Source: Candidatus Firestonebacteria bacterium RIFOXYA2_FULL_40_8 (GTDB lineage: Bacteria > Oederibacteriota > D2-FULL-39-29). Taken from it: a stretch of 24,573 bases of DNA. The first letter of the stretch is position 1. Each line of letters opens with the position of its first letter. Position numbers and translations under genes: made by a program. Positions 7,940-17,678 of the stretch are shown piece after piece. The notes under the pieces are model-generated. The model ran no database searches. It was given only the letters and a program-made list of their open reading frames with translations, and was not told the DNA's origin. The stretch is taken from contig MFGS01000183.1 of assembly GCA_001778355.1 (NCBI GenBank), forward strand, positions 1,208-25,780, given 5' to 3'.

Positions 7940-8476
7940 ATGAAAAAAATATTTTTAATAATGTTTTTTGCAATGATGGGTACCGCTTACGCAGGCCAAA
8001 TCTATCTGGACGCAGAAGTAAACTACACTAATGTAACTAACAGGTCCTTAAGAGCGGCAACCGATATTGCGCCTAACTTGAAAGTGAGGTTGAACTATTC
8101 TATTATGAACGGCCTGCTGGAATTACGCGGAAGTTTGAATAATTTTATGCTTACCGGCCAGGCAATCACCAGTGTCAAATTAATGGATGGCCTAACCACA
8201 GAACCGTTCGTTGGAGCAGGTTGGGCAAGATCCATCAATGGTGACGCTGCATACGGCGATCTTGGCGTAGACTTTAAGTATAAATTATTATCTTTTGCAA
8301 ATCTTATCGCTGAAGGAGATCTTCAAATATACTCAGACTCGTATATGCTTTTTTATCGCGGCGGGTTTAACATTCCCGTCATTAAATTTGCATCTCTTGA
8401 CCTTTTATATTCCTCCGTTTTAACAAACGACCGTCATAGCATAGGTTTCGGAGGCAGGCTTAACTTCGTGTTTTAA
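7940..8476 (+). CDS. Small outer-membrane beta-barrel protein
   Basis: This 178-residue protein begins with a clear signal peptide (KKIFLIMFFAMMGTAYA, cleaved before GQIYLDAEV). The mature part alternates polar and hydrophobic residues in strands of about ten, separated by short turns, and ends in a strand closing on phenylalanine (GFGGRLNFVF), the usual signal for BAM-mediated insertion. At about 160 mature residues it would form an eight-stranded barrel. GGAAAGGAG precedes the ATG. It lies 68 bp downstream of the DUF4382-like gene and is probably co-transcribed with it. The specific family is not recognised; a barrel rather than a soluble beta protein is inferred from strand pattern and terminus. 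Confidence 0.65.
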   Translation: MKKIFLIMFFAMMGTAYAGQIYLDAEVNYTNVTNRSLRAATDIAPNLKVRLNYSIMNGLLELRGSLNNFMLTGQAITSVKLMDGLTTEPFVGAGWARSINGDAAYGDLGVDFKYKLLSFANLIAEGDLQIYSDSYMLFYRGGFNIPVIKFASLDLLYSSVLTNDRHSIGFGGRLNFVF

Positions 8477-8482
8477 AGAAAA

Positions 8483-8510
8483 GCCCCCATTTTTCCGGGG
8501 ACCTTCTTTT
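8483..8510 (+). terminator. Possible intrinsic terminator after the beta-barrel gene
   Basis: A GC-rich stem CCCC/GGGG around a T-rich loop is followed by TTCTTTTT, seven bases after the stop codon of the barrel gene. The stem is short, so confidence is moderate. Confidence 0.45.
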
Positions 8511-8514
8511 TCAA

Positions 8515-8550
8515 GGGGACAGACAACGTGTTTTCCCGGTGTCTGTCCCC
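8515..8550. repeat. 11-bp inverted repeat with GGGGACAGACA arms
   Basis: GGGGACAGACA (8515-8525) and TGTCTGTCCCC (8540-8550) are perfect reverse complements around a 14-base loop. The copy between the barrel gene and tspO may add to termination, but no T-run follows it. It resembles a dispersed intergenic repeat. Confidence 0.6.
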
Positions 8551-8574
8551 GATTTAATTACGCATGGAAATACG

Positions 8575-8603
8575 TTGAAGTTAACAGTAGCTTTTGCTAG
8601 GAT
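8575..8603 (+). promoter_or_regulatory. Candidate tspO promoter
   Basis: TTGAAG (8575-8580), a 17-bp spacer and TAGGAT (8598-8603), 35 bp upstream of the tspO ATG and after a likely terminator. Two boxes of middling quality at correct spacing. Confidence 0.45.
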
Positions 8604-8638
8604 ACCTTCAGAAAGAACACTTTCACGGGAGGTTTGTT

Positions 8639-9118
8639 ATGAAAACAGGAAATGTTTTAAAACTAACAGCAAGTATAGTTATTTGTGAATTGATCGGGAT
8701 TTTAGGTGCGATCTTTACGATGCCTGCCGTCAAGTCCTGGTATATGGAGATAAACAAACCCTCTTTTAATCCTCCCAACTGGATATTTGGACCGGTCTGG
8801 ACAACACTTTATCTGCTCATGGGAGTTGCGCTTTTCCTGGTCTGGCAAAAAGGTTTAAAAAATAATGAGGTTAAAAATGCCATAATCGTCTTTTTTATTC
8901 AATTAATCACAAATTTTCTATGGTCCGCTGTTTTTTTTGGCGGAAGATCATATGCCGGAGGTTTAATAACAATAATAATACTCTGGTTATTGATAATGGC
9001 AAACATAGTAATGTTTTATAGGATATCTAAACCTGCCGGTCTAATTCTGGTTCCGTATATACTGTGGGTTGGTTTTGCCCTTATTCTTAATTATTATATT
9101 TATATACTGAACAAATAG
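8639..9118 (+). CDS. tspO: TspO/MBR family tryptophan-rich sensory protein
   Basis: This is a 159-residue integral membrane protein with five predicted helices, the usual size for bacterial TspO. Diagnostic stretches are WYMEINKPSFNPPNWIFGPV and WTTLYLLMGVALFLVW, plus NFLWSAVFFG and a final aromatic helix (ILWVGFALILNYYIYILN). TspO proteins bind porphyrins and other tetrapyrroles and modulate stress or photosynthesis-gene responses in bacteria. ATG 8639 is chosen because GGGAGG lies six bases upstream; an in-frame ATG at 8594 has no ribosome site and would add a non-conserved tail. It is transcribed alone and converges on the HEPN gene. Confidence 0.92.
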   Translation: MKTGNVLKLTASIVICELIGILGAIFTMPAVKSWYMEINKPSFNPPNWIFGPVWTTLYLLMGVALFLVWQKGLKNNEVKNAIIVFFIQLITNFLWSAVFFGGRSYAGGLITIIILWLLIMANIVMFYRISKPAGLILVPYILWVGFALILNYYIYILNK

Positions 9119-9177
9119 ACCCTCAGGGCAGATTTAACTTGTCATTTTTCTTTTATAAACCTCTGCGGACTTATCTT

Positions 9178-9204
9178 CCCCTCCAAAGTGACTGGCGGGC
9201 AGGC
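9178..9204. repeat. 27-bp dispersed repeat, copy 1
   Basis: These 27 bases are identical to 11525-11551. The repeat begins CCCCTCCAAAGTGACTGG and ends GGCGGGCAGGC. It lies in the gap between the convergent tspO and HEPN genes. The CTCCAAAG part also occurs in the repeat at 6531. Confidence 0.8.
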
Positions 9205-9249
9205 TGTCCGGAGTTTCGGCGAATGAAATGCGAACAACAAGAAAACAAA

Positions 9250-9657
9250 TTATTTAGGAAGTTTGGTTTTCGCCCAGACAAAGAACCTTTGGGTGTGTTT
9301 GTGCAGTTCTTGCGCCTGCTTTTCGGTAACCTGGTAGTCAGTGTATTCTACATCCGTTTTCAATTTTAGAACCCTGAAGGCGTGCTTGGCAGCCTCATTT
9401 ACATCTTCCAAATCCCAGATCTCGGTTAACAACTTTACGGCGTCTTCATGTTTTGCACTTGCACTAACAATACTGCCCCTGTAAATGAGCAAAGCATCTA
9501 TTGTGGATATTATACAGTGGATTCCTTCCAAGGCCGTAGAATCAAATTGCTTTTTGACAAGCGAACTTTCCATTGCGCTGAAGAATTGTTCAGCTTTTTT
9601 GATATATACTGTATAAGTGGTCCTATTTCTTTCTTTCCTCGGTATCCGACCTGTCAC
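9250..9657 (-). CDS. HEPN-domain protein paired with a nucleotidyltransferase
   Basis: This is a 135-residue, mostly helical protein. GTG at 9657 is used because GGGAGGG lies five bases upstream. Residues about 15-80, including YIKKAEQFFSAMESSLVKKQ, GIHCIISTIDALLIYRG and KHEDAVKLLTEI, match HEPN (PF05168-type) four-helix proteins. Adjacent HEPN and minimal-nucleotidyltransferase genes are a classic toxin-antitoxin-like pair (type VII, HepT/MntA), although here the nucleotidyltransferase gene comes first and carries a DNA-binding domain. The RX4-6H RNase motif is absent: the only R before a nearby H is R60 with H70. RNase activity is therefore doubtful; it may bind RNA, nucleotide or its partner instead. 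The gap to the upstream gene is 19 bp. Confidence 0.75.
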   Translation of the reverse strand: MTGRIPRKERNRTTYTVYIKKAEQFFSAMESSLVKKQFDSTALEGIHCIISTIDALLIYRGSIVSASAKHEDAVKLLTEIWDLEDVNEAAKHAFRVLKLKTDVEYTDYQVTEKQAQELHKHTQRFFVWAKTKLPK

Positions 9658-9676
9658 TTAAACCCTCCCTCAAAAG

Positions 9677-10291
9677 TCATTTTGACGAGATCTCGCCTAA
9701 AGGCGGACCTTTAAGGATTTCACCCTTTTTAATGCTTTCCAATATTCCCATCTTACTCTTATCTGCTTTTTTGTACTCCTCCGTGGTCATTATCAAAGGA
9801 GAAAGCGTGTTCCCCGTAGCTTTAAGAAAGGCCATTGCTATGTCTTCCATTTCTTTTTCGAGCTCTTTTTTTACTCTGATATTTGCCGCCAGTACAAAAA
9901 TATCCAGGTCGCTCAAGGCTCTTTCTTTCTTTTCATTTACACTGCCAAACAATATTACGGTGTCGGCTTTTTGTATCAAAACTTTAAGATACCTGGCTTT
10001 AAGATACTCAAGAACACCGGCTTCTTTTTTAAAAATATCATTTAGAATGTTACTCACCGCGTAATTATTATAATTAATCTTATAAATGAAAGCGCTACCT
10101 ACGCTCCTCATGGTTACGGCCCCTTCATCGTGCAGTTCTTTCAGCAACCGGTGCACCTGCATATGGGAAAGCCCGACGTAGCGCGCCAGTTCCCGCCCGC
10201 TCCTGTCATTATTGTCCCATAGCATGAACCGTAAAAGCTTTATTTTGCTCTTGTTTGAAAAAATATGTTCGATATAGTTGTTTATATGCAT
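9677..10291 (-). CDS. Winged-helix/nucleotidyltransferase fusion protein (MNT type)
   Basis: The protein has 204 residues. The N-terminal third (residues about 10-72) is a MarR/ArsR-like winged helix with GRELARYVGLSHMQVHRLLK as its helix-turn-helix. Residues about 105-175 form a minimal nucleotidyltransferase domain with G116-S117, ten residues, then D128-L-D130, exactly the GSX10DXD motif of MntA/KNTase-fold enzymes. It probably binds the twin palindromes upstream and represses itself and the HEPN gene, and may nucleotidylate its partner. ATG 10291 is chosen because GGAGG precedes it; the ATG at 10321 lies inside the operator. The last residues (KGPPLGEISSK) are encoded by a dispersed repeat (9686-9708), so the C-terminus has been altered by insertion. 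Confidence 0.82.
   Translation of the reverse strand: MHINNYIEHIFSNKSKIKLLRFMLWDNNDRSGRELARYVGLSHMQVHRLLKELHDEGAVTMRSVGSAFIYKINYNNYAVSNILNDIFKKEAGVLEYLKARYLKVLIQKADTVILFGSVNEKKERALSDLDIFVLAANIRVKKELEKEMEDIAMAFLKATGNTLSPLIMTTEEYKKADKSKMGILESIKKGEILKGPPLGEISSK
9686..9710. repeat. Repeat module forming the 3' end of the MNT gene
   Basis: CGAGATCTCG followed by GCCTAAAGGCGGAC repeats the right arm of the element at 6531-6605 (GCCTAAAGGCGGAC at 6592-6605). Here it overlaps the last codons of the wHTH-nucleotidyltransferase gene. Confidence 0.6.
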
Positions 10292-10300
10292 CGCGCCTCC

Positions 10301-10338
10301 TGTAACATATATGTTACACATGTAACATATATGTTACA
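10301..10338. promoter_or_regulatory. Twin 18-bp palindromic operator of the MNT-HEPN operon
   Basis: Two identical perfect palindromes, TGTAACATATATGTTACA, occupy 10301-10318 and 10321-10338. Their centres are 20 bp apart, so bound dimers would sit on nearly the same DNA face. The inner copy ends at the ribosome site and the outer one covers the -10 box. The adjacent winged-helix protein is the obvious ligand. Confidence 0.88.
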
Positions 10339-10360
10339 GGAAAACGTCGCACACTGTCAA
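10331..10360 (-). promoter_or_regulatory. Promoter of the MNT-HEPN operon
   Basis: On the minus strand, a perfect TTGACA (10355-10360), an 18-bp spacer and TAACAT (10331-10336) inside the outer palindrome. A strong -35 with an operator-embedded -10 is typical of autoregulated promoters. Confidence 0.75.
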
Positions 10361-10386
10361 GAGATTCCGGATTATGCCCTTTTTAC

Positions 10387-10782
10387 TTACAGCATTTTTT
10401 GGAGACGAAGACGGGCCTCTATTATATACCCATCTATTTCGTCAAGTGCTTTAGGCTTTGCAACCAGGCCTTCTTTTACCCAGAGCTTGGCAAGTTCTAT
10501 CGAACTACCAAGCAAGTTGATCTCATTTGATTTTCCGGCAAGCGGACCTTTATCGGCTTTCGGCGCTTTTGCGGTACTGCTTTTGACACGGGGTTCACCG
10601 GCTTTTTTAAGCCAGTAAATTCTTCCGTCTTTTGAAGGCGTTACTTCAAATTCCTGCTCGCCCTCTTCATACTTCTGCTTGCTGAGCATCTCCCTGCCGT
10701 CCGCGGATTTGTACACAAAATACTTCCCGCTCTTGTCCTTTTTCTCCCTTTCTTCCCTACTTACGATATTTACCTTTTCCAT
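10387..10782 (-). CDS. Hypothetical protein, charged, two-part
   Basis: This is a 131-residue protein with GGGGGAAG six bases before the ATG at 10782. The first half (VSREEREKKDKSGKYFVYKS, DGREMLSKQKYEEGEQEFEV, DGRIYWLKKAG) looks like five short strands with alternating charged and aromatic residues, faintly like a small OB-fold. A Lys/Ala-rich linker follows, then a helical tail (SIELAKLWVKEGLVAKPKALDEID and onwards). There is no signal peptide or membrane segment, so it is cytoplasmic. I do not recognise the family, and the OB-fold idea is weak. It lies between the ORF6N pseudogene and the MNT promoter, in a stretch with mobile-element character. Confidence 0.6.
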   Translation of the reverse strand: MEKVNIVSREEREKKDKSGKYFVYKSADGREMLSKQKYEEGEQEFEVTPSKDGRIYWLKKAGEPRVKSSTAKAPKADKGPLAGKSNEINLLGSSIELAKLWVKEGLVAKPKALDEIDGYIIEARLRLQKML

Positions 10783-10844
10783 ATCTTCCCCCTTGAGTAA
10801 AAGATTGTTGCACGTTCCACGTTCGAACGTTGCTAACGTAAATC

Positions 10845-11369
10845 CTATTTTAACTCTTTATAAAAACCTATTCTTTTTGTTGATTTAATTGGCGGAGTTA
10901 TCATTCTCCGAATCTGTTCTAAAATATCTTTGATTACTTCATCATGTACGCTCATTTTTGATTCAAGCTTATTAAGTTTATCCGCAAGTTCTTTATGTGA
11001 GGAAAGATATCTGTTTAACTAAACAAAAACCCTCAATATTTCTATATTTACTTTTACTGCCCGATCACTGTTTAATACACTGGAAAGCATTGCAACGCCT
11101 TGCTCTGTAAATGCATATGGAGTTGCACCACCAAAATAAGATTTTGATGGTATGCCAATTTGGCATACCATAGCCTCTACTTCTTTGTCATTAAGAGCAA
11201 ACATAAAATCCTCAGGAAAACGTTCAATGTTTCTATTAACTTGTCGTTTAAGTGCGGAAGTTTCCACCCCATATAATCCGGCAAGGTCTCTATCAAGCAT
11301 TACCTTACAACCTCGGATAAGAAATATTTTATTTCCAATTATTTCTTCTAATACCGGATGATTTTCCAT
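10845..11369 (-). pseudogene. ORF6N-domain protein gene interrupted by an in-frame TAG
   Basis: The frame has 174 sense or internal-stop codons from ATG 11369 to a final TAG at 10845. Codon 117 (11019-11021) is TAG, splitting it. The first part carries the ORF6N domain: GNKIFLIRGCKVMLDRDLAG, LYGVETSALKRQVNRNIERF, PEDFMFAL, YAFTEQGVAMLSSVL and VNIEILRVFV. Without any frame change, the second part resumes as LNRYLSSHKELADKLNKLES and ends with HDEVIKDILEQIRRMITPPI and KRIGF, the typical ORF6N family tail. Total length matches the usual 170-180 residues. ORF6N proteins are KilA-N-related, phage- or mobile-element-associated DNA-binding proteins. A 116-residue truncated product that keeps the DNA-binding domain might still be made. 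AGAGGG precedes the ATG. Confidence 0.82.
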
Positions 11370-11440
11370 TATAGCCCTCTTTCTTCGCCGTACAAAGAAC
11401 AGCCGACTACAAAAAGTAAAACCAAGATGATTTTTCTCAT
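11369..11440 (-). CDS. 23-residue lipoprotein-signal-like peptide
   Basis: A GGGGGAAAT ribosome site precedes ATG 11440, and the frame encodes MRKIILVLLFVVGCSLYGEE plus three residues. It is a complete lipoprotein signal with lipobox VVGC and almost no mature protein. Its stop overlaps the ORF6N start (TAATG), so translation is probably coupled. It may be the surviving 5' end of a lipoprotein gene displaced by the ORF6N insertion, or a genuine small peptide. Confidence 0.5.
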   Translation of the reverse strand: MRKIILVLLFVVGCSLYGEERGL

Positions 11441-11524
11441 ATTTCCCCCTTGAGATTTTGATTGTTAAGATGATAGCATTTTACCAAAGATTTTTCTACA
11501 AAAAAAGAGCCGTCCAGCTATCCG

Positions 11525-11551
11525 CCCCTCCAAAGTGACTGGCGGGCAGGC
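11525..11551. repeat. 27-bp dispersed repeat, copy 2
   Basis: Identical over 27 bases to 9178-9204. The flanks differ, so the repeated unit is sharply bounded. It lies in the gene-free stretch 11441-11750 between the ORF6N gene and the 5S terminator. Confidence 0.8.
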
Positions 11552-11607
11552 AAAAAGATCGGCGGATGAACGATATATATTATTACATTAAGGTCGTTTA
11601 AAAAATA

Positions 11608-11641
11608 GCCCGGCTAAGCGGGAGCTTAAGCGGGCATCTAC
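11608..11641 (-). repeat. Single REP-like element
   Basis: Read on the minus strand it begins GTAGATGCCCG and closes with CGGGC (arms 11631-11635 and 11608-11612), with GCTTAAGC inside. The GTAG head and GCCC stem resemble the units at 1073-1127. Confidence 0.55.
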
Positions 11642-11653
11642 AAAACAAGATTT

Positions 11654-11693
11654 GGGACAGCCTCCAATAGAAAAGATTATTGGATGCAGTCCC
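11654..11693. repeat. Imperfect long hairpin downstream of the rRNA terminator
   Basis: GGGAC, GC and CCAATA on the left pair with TATTGG, GC and GTCCC on the right, with two symmetric mismatched positions and an 8-base loop. No T-run follows on either strand. It lies just past the main rRNA terminator and may act as a backup mRNA-end structure. Confidence 0.5.
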
Positions 11694-11695
11694 GA

Positions 11696-11738
11696 AAAAT
11701 AGATAGGCCGGTCAAGACAATTGTCCTGACCGGCCTAT
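11696..11738 (-). terminator. Intrinsic terminator of the rRNA operon
   Basis: On the minus strand, a long stem (ATAGGCCGGTCAGGACAA paired with TTGTCTTGACCGGCCTAT, one wobble, positions 11703-11738) is followed by CTATTTTT. It lies 13 bp after the 5S gene and is an excellent Rho-independent terminator. Confidence 0.92.
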
Positions 11739-11750
11739 TATGAGTTCAAG

Positions 11751-11864
11751 TTAGCGACGTCCTACTCTCCCACACGGTTGCCCGTGCAATACCATTGGCC
11801 CTAGAGGTCTTAACTGCCGTGTTCGAAATGGGAACGGGTGTTTCCCCTCTGGTAATATCGCTAA
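11751..11864 (-). rRNA. rrf: 5S ribosomal RNA
   Basis: On the minus strand the molecule starts TTAGCGATATTACCAGAGGG, contains the conserved CCCGTTCCCATTTCGAACACGG and GAGAGTAGGACGTCGC, and closes with a terminal stem TTAGCGA/TCGCTAA. At about 114 nt it has the normal length. Ends are estimated to within a few bases from the stem. Confidence 0.93.
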
Positions 11865-12009
11865 CATAATTATTATGTATAAGAGCAAGAGATTTTGTAC
11901 GATTCGAATCAAAGTAAAGTCAGTTTTGAAAAATTTAAAGCTGTAAAACATTCGTTTGTTGATTGGTGCGCGACTGACATACATTAACTCGAAAAGAGTT
12001 AATTAATAT

Positions 12010-15010
<3,001 letters not shown>

Positions 15011-15224
15011 ATATTACTTAAATCTTTTCTACGTTTGTTACAATACAAAATAAATATTAACTTTTCTGGGTATATCAACTGTCTTTACTTTTACTTCTGT
15101 CGTACAAAATCTCAAAGAACACTTGAAACATTGCGTAATTACGCTATCGTCGTCGAGATTCGAAAATCGAGAGTAGACCGAATCGATTTTTATCTATTTT
15201 CAACTCTCGAATATCGATTCTCTA

Positions 15225-15248
15225 CCAATTTTGCTTTGGCAAAATTGG
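15225..15248 (-). other. Processing hairpin after tRNA-Ala
   Basis: CCAATTTTGC and GCAAAATTGG form a perfect 10-bp stem with a 4-base loop. It includes the tRNA CCA end and lies between the tRNA and 23S, where an endonuclease cut is expected. Confidence 0.55.
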
Positions 15249-15322
15249 TGGAGGTGAGGGGGATCGAACCCCTGAACCCCCTGCTTGCAAAGCAGGTGCT
15301 CTCCCAGCTGAGCTACACCCCC
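15246..15322 (-). tRNA. tRNA-Ala (anticodon TGC)
   Basis: The minus-strand sequence has acceptor arm GGGGGTG/CACCTCC, D-arm TAGCTCAGCTGGGAGAGC, anticodon arm around CTTTGCAAG with TGC, T-arm GGGGTTCGATCCCC, discriminator A and an encoded CCA. It lies in the 16S-23S spacer, the classical position. Confidence 0.96.
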
Positions 15323-15366
15323 ACTTGAATTGCTAATTTCTAATTACTGATTACTAATTTTCATTT

Positions 15367-15394
15367 ATCAGCAATAAGCTATCAGCAATAAGCT
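15367..15394. repeat. 14-bp tandem duplication in the rRNA spacer
   Basis: ATCAGCAATAAGCT occurs twice in direct succession between the two tRNA genes. It is probably a simple slippage duplication. Confidence 0.7.
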
Positions 15395-15403
15395 ATCCTG
15401 TTT

Positions 15404-15480
<77 letters not shown>

Positions 15481-15529
15481 CAAACCGAGCCCTCGAACGC
15501 AATTGCGTAATGCTTCAAATATTATTATA

Positions 15530-15562
15530 GAGATAAATGGTTACGTTTGTTCACTTTGTGTG
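15530..15562 (-). other. 16S trailer strand of the processing stem
   Basis: This segment, just after the 16S 3' end, is complementary to the leader at 17170-17205. The shared core read on the plus strand here and on the minus strand in the leader is TGGTTACGTTT, flanked by GAGATA and ACTTTG. The two would form the long helix that RNase III cuts to release pre-16S rRNA. Confidence 0.75.
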
Positions 15563-15568
15563 ATCAAA

Positions 15569-17109
<1,541 letters not shown>

Positions 17110-17169
17110 TGTTAAAATTTTTTTGAGTTGTAGCTCTTTATTTAAATCAAATTACAAAAATATTTACAA

Positions 17170-17205
17170 CACCTCAAAGTTTACTTAAACGTAACCAAAT
17201 ATCTC
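17170..17205 (-). other. 16S leader strand of the processing stem, preceded by boxA-like sequence
   Basis: This segment is complementary to the 16S trailer at 15530-15562 over most of its length. Directly upstream on the transcript is GATCTTTGAGAG, which resembles the boxA antitermination element of rRNA leaders (TGCTCTTTRA). The pairing is seen; the boxA role is inferred. Confidence 0.65.
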
Positions 17206-17216
17206 TCAAAGATCAC

Positions 17217-17246
17217 AAAAAAAAGAGCACCGTGATAACGGCGCTC
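17217..17246 (-). terminator. Terminator-like hairpin in the rRNA leader
   Basis: On the transcript, GAGCGCCGT, a 4-base loop UAUC and ACGGUGCUC form a 9-bp stem (one G-U pair) followed directly by eight U. It is a textbook intrinsic terminator, but lies between the rRNA promoters and 16S and points the same way. The 5' arm can alternatively pair upstream (17304-17328). Confidence 0.75.
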
Positions 17247-17328
17247 ATTCAAAAAAACAGAACGACGAGAAATTATCTCGTCATGGACTGCCTCTCGATT
17301 TTCTTGAATGAGGACCGCGCATCGTTAT
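17235..17328 (-). promoter_or_regulatory. Possible antiterminator fold in the rRNA leader
   Basis: On the transcript CTCATTCAA (17304-17312) can pair with TTGAATGAG (17244-17252), and AUAACG (17323-17328) with CGUUAU (17235-17240). The second strand of both helices contains the 5' arm of the terminator at 17217-17246, so the structures exclude each other. A stable hairpin (GACGAGA/TCTCGTC, 17264-17282) fills the enclosed loop. Confidence 0.5.
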
Positions 17329-17353
17329 TATGTTAGCCACCTCTTCTTGCAAA

Positions 17354-17379
17354 GATTTACAGCTCTTAGTGGTAAATCT
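17354..17379 (-). other. 5' stem-loop of the rRNA leader
   Basis: AGATTTAC and GTAAATCT form a perfect 8-bp stem starting about where the P2 transcript begins. It probably folds first and may shield the 5' end. Confidence 0.5.
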
Positions 17380-17380
17380 A

Positions 17381-17409
17381 ATTATACACAACAAACTTAC
17401 ATTTGTCAA
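17381..17409 (-). promoter_or_regulatory. rRNA promoter P2
   Basis: A perfect TTGACA (17404-17409), a 17-bp spacer and a perfect TATAAT (17381-17386) on the minus strand, about 270 bp upstream of 16S. Confidence 0.92.
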
Positions 17410-17461
17410 GTACCTTTTGCATTTATTTTTCAAGAACAATATCGTTTTTCAATGAGTAGTT

Positions 17462-17490
17462 AGTATACACGATGCTTTCTATTTTGTCAA
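17462..17490 (-). promoter_or_regulatory. rRNA promoter P1
   Basis: TTGACA (17485-17490), a 17-bp spacer and TATACT (17462-17467) on the minus strand, 81 bp upstream of P2. The region before it (17500-17640) is strongly A/T-rich, as expected for UP elements. I see nothing else in 17491-17678. Confidence 0.88.
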
Positions 17491-17678
17491 GGGGTTTTCT
17501 AATATATTTTCAATATTTTTCCATATCTCTATTACTCCTTACATTATAATGCTTTCCTGTTGCATATATTTTTGAATTCATTGTTTTTTTGCTAATTTTC
17601 GCCAAAATAATGAGTTTTCTTGAAATGTTTATATTTCTTTATATTTTATGAAGGAATTTAAAAGCCCGGCATTATCCT

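Noticed and set aside
11019..11021. Pyrrolysine insertion at TAG in the ORF6N gene
   Set aside because: No structural signal or pyl genes are seen, and ORF6N proteins are not known to use pyrrolysine; a nonsense mutation is simpler.
15367..15394. Direct repeat as a CRISPR or attachment site
   Set aside because: Only two adjoining 14-bp copies without spacers, within the rRNA spacer; simple duplication is enough.
17251..17282. Second intrinsic terminator in the rRNA leader (GACGAGA/TCTCGTC hairpin)
   Set aside because: The U-run begins six bases after the stem, too far for a good terminator; it is better explained as the hairpin enclosed by the antiterminator fold.
17217..17379. T-box or known riboswitch in the rRNA leader
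   Set aside because: No T-box motif, no specifier loop and no known ligand-binding core can be recognised.
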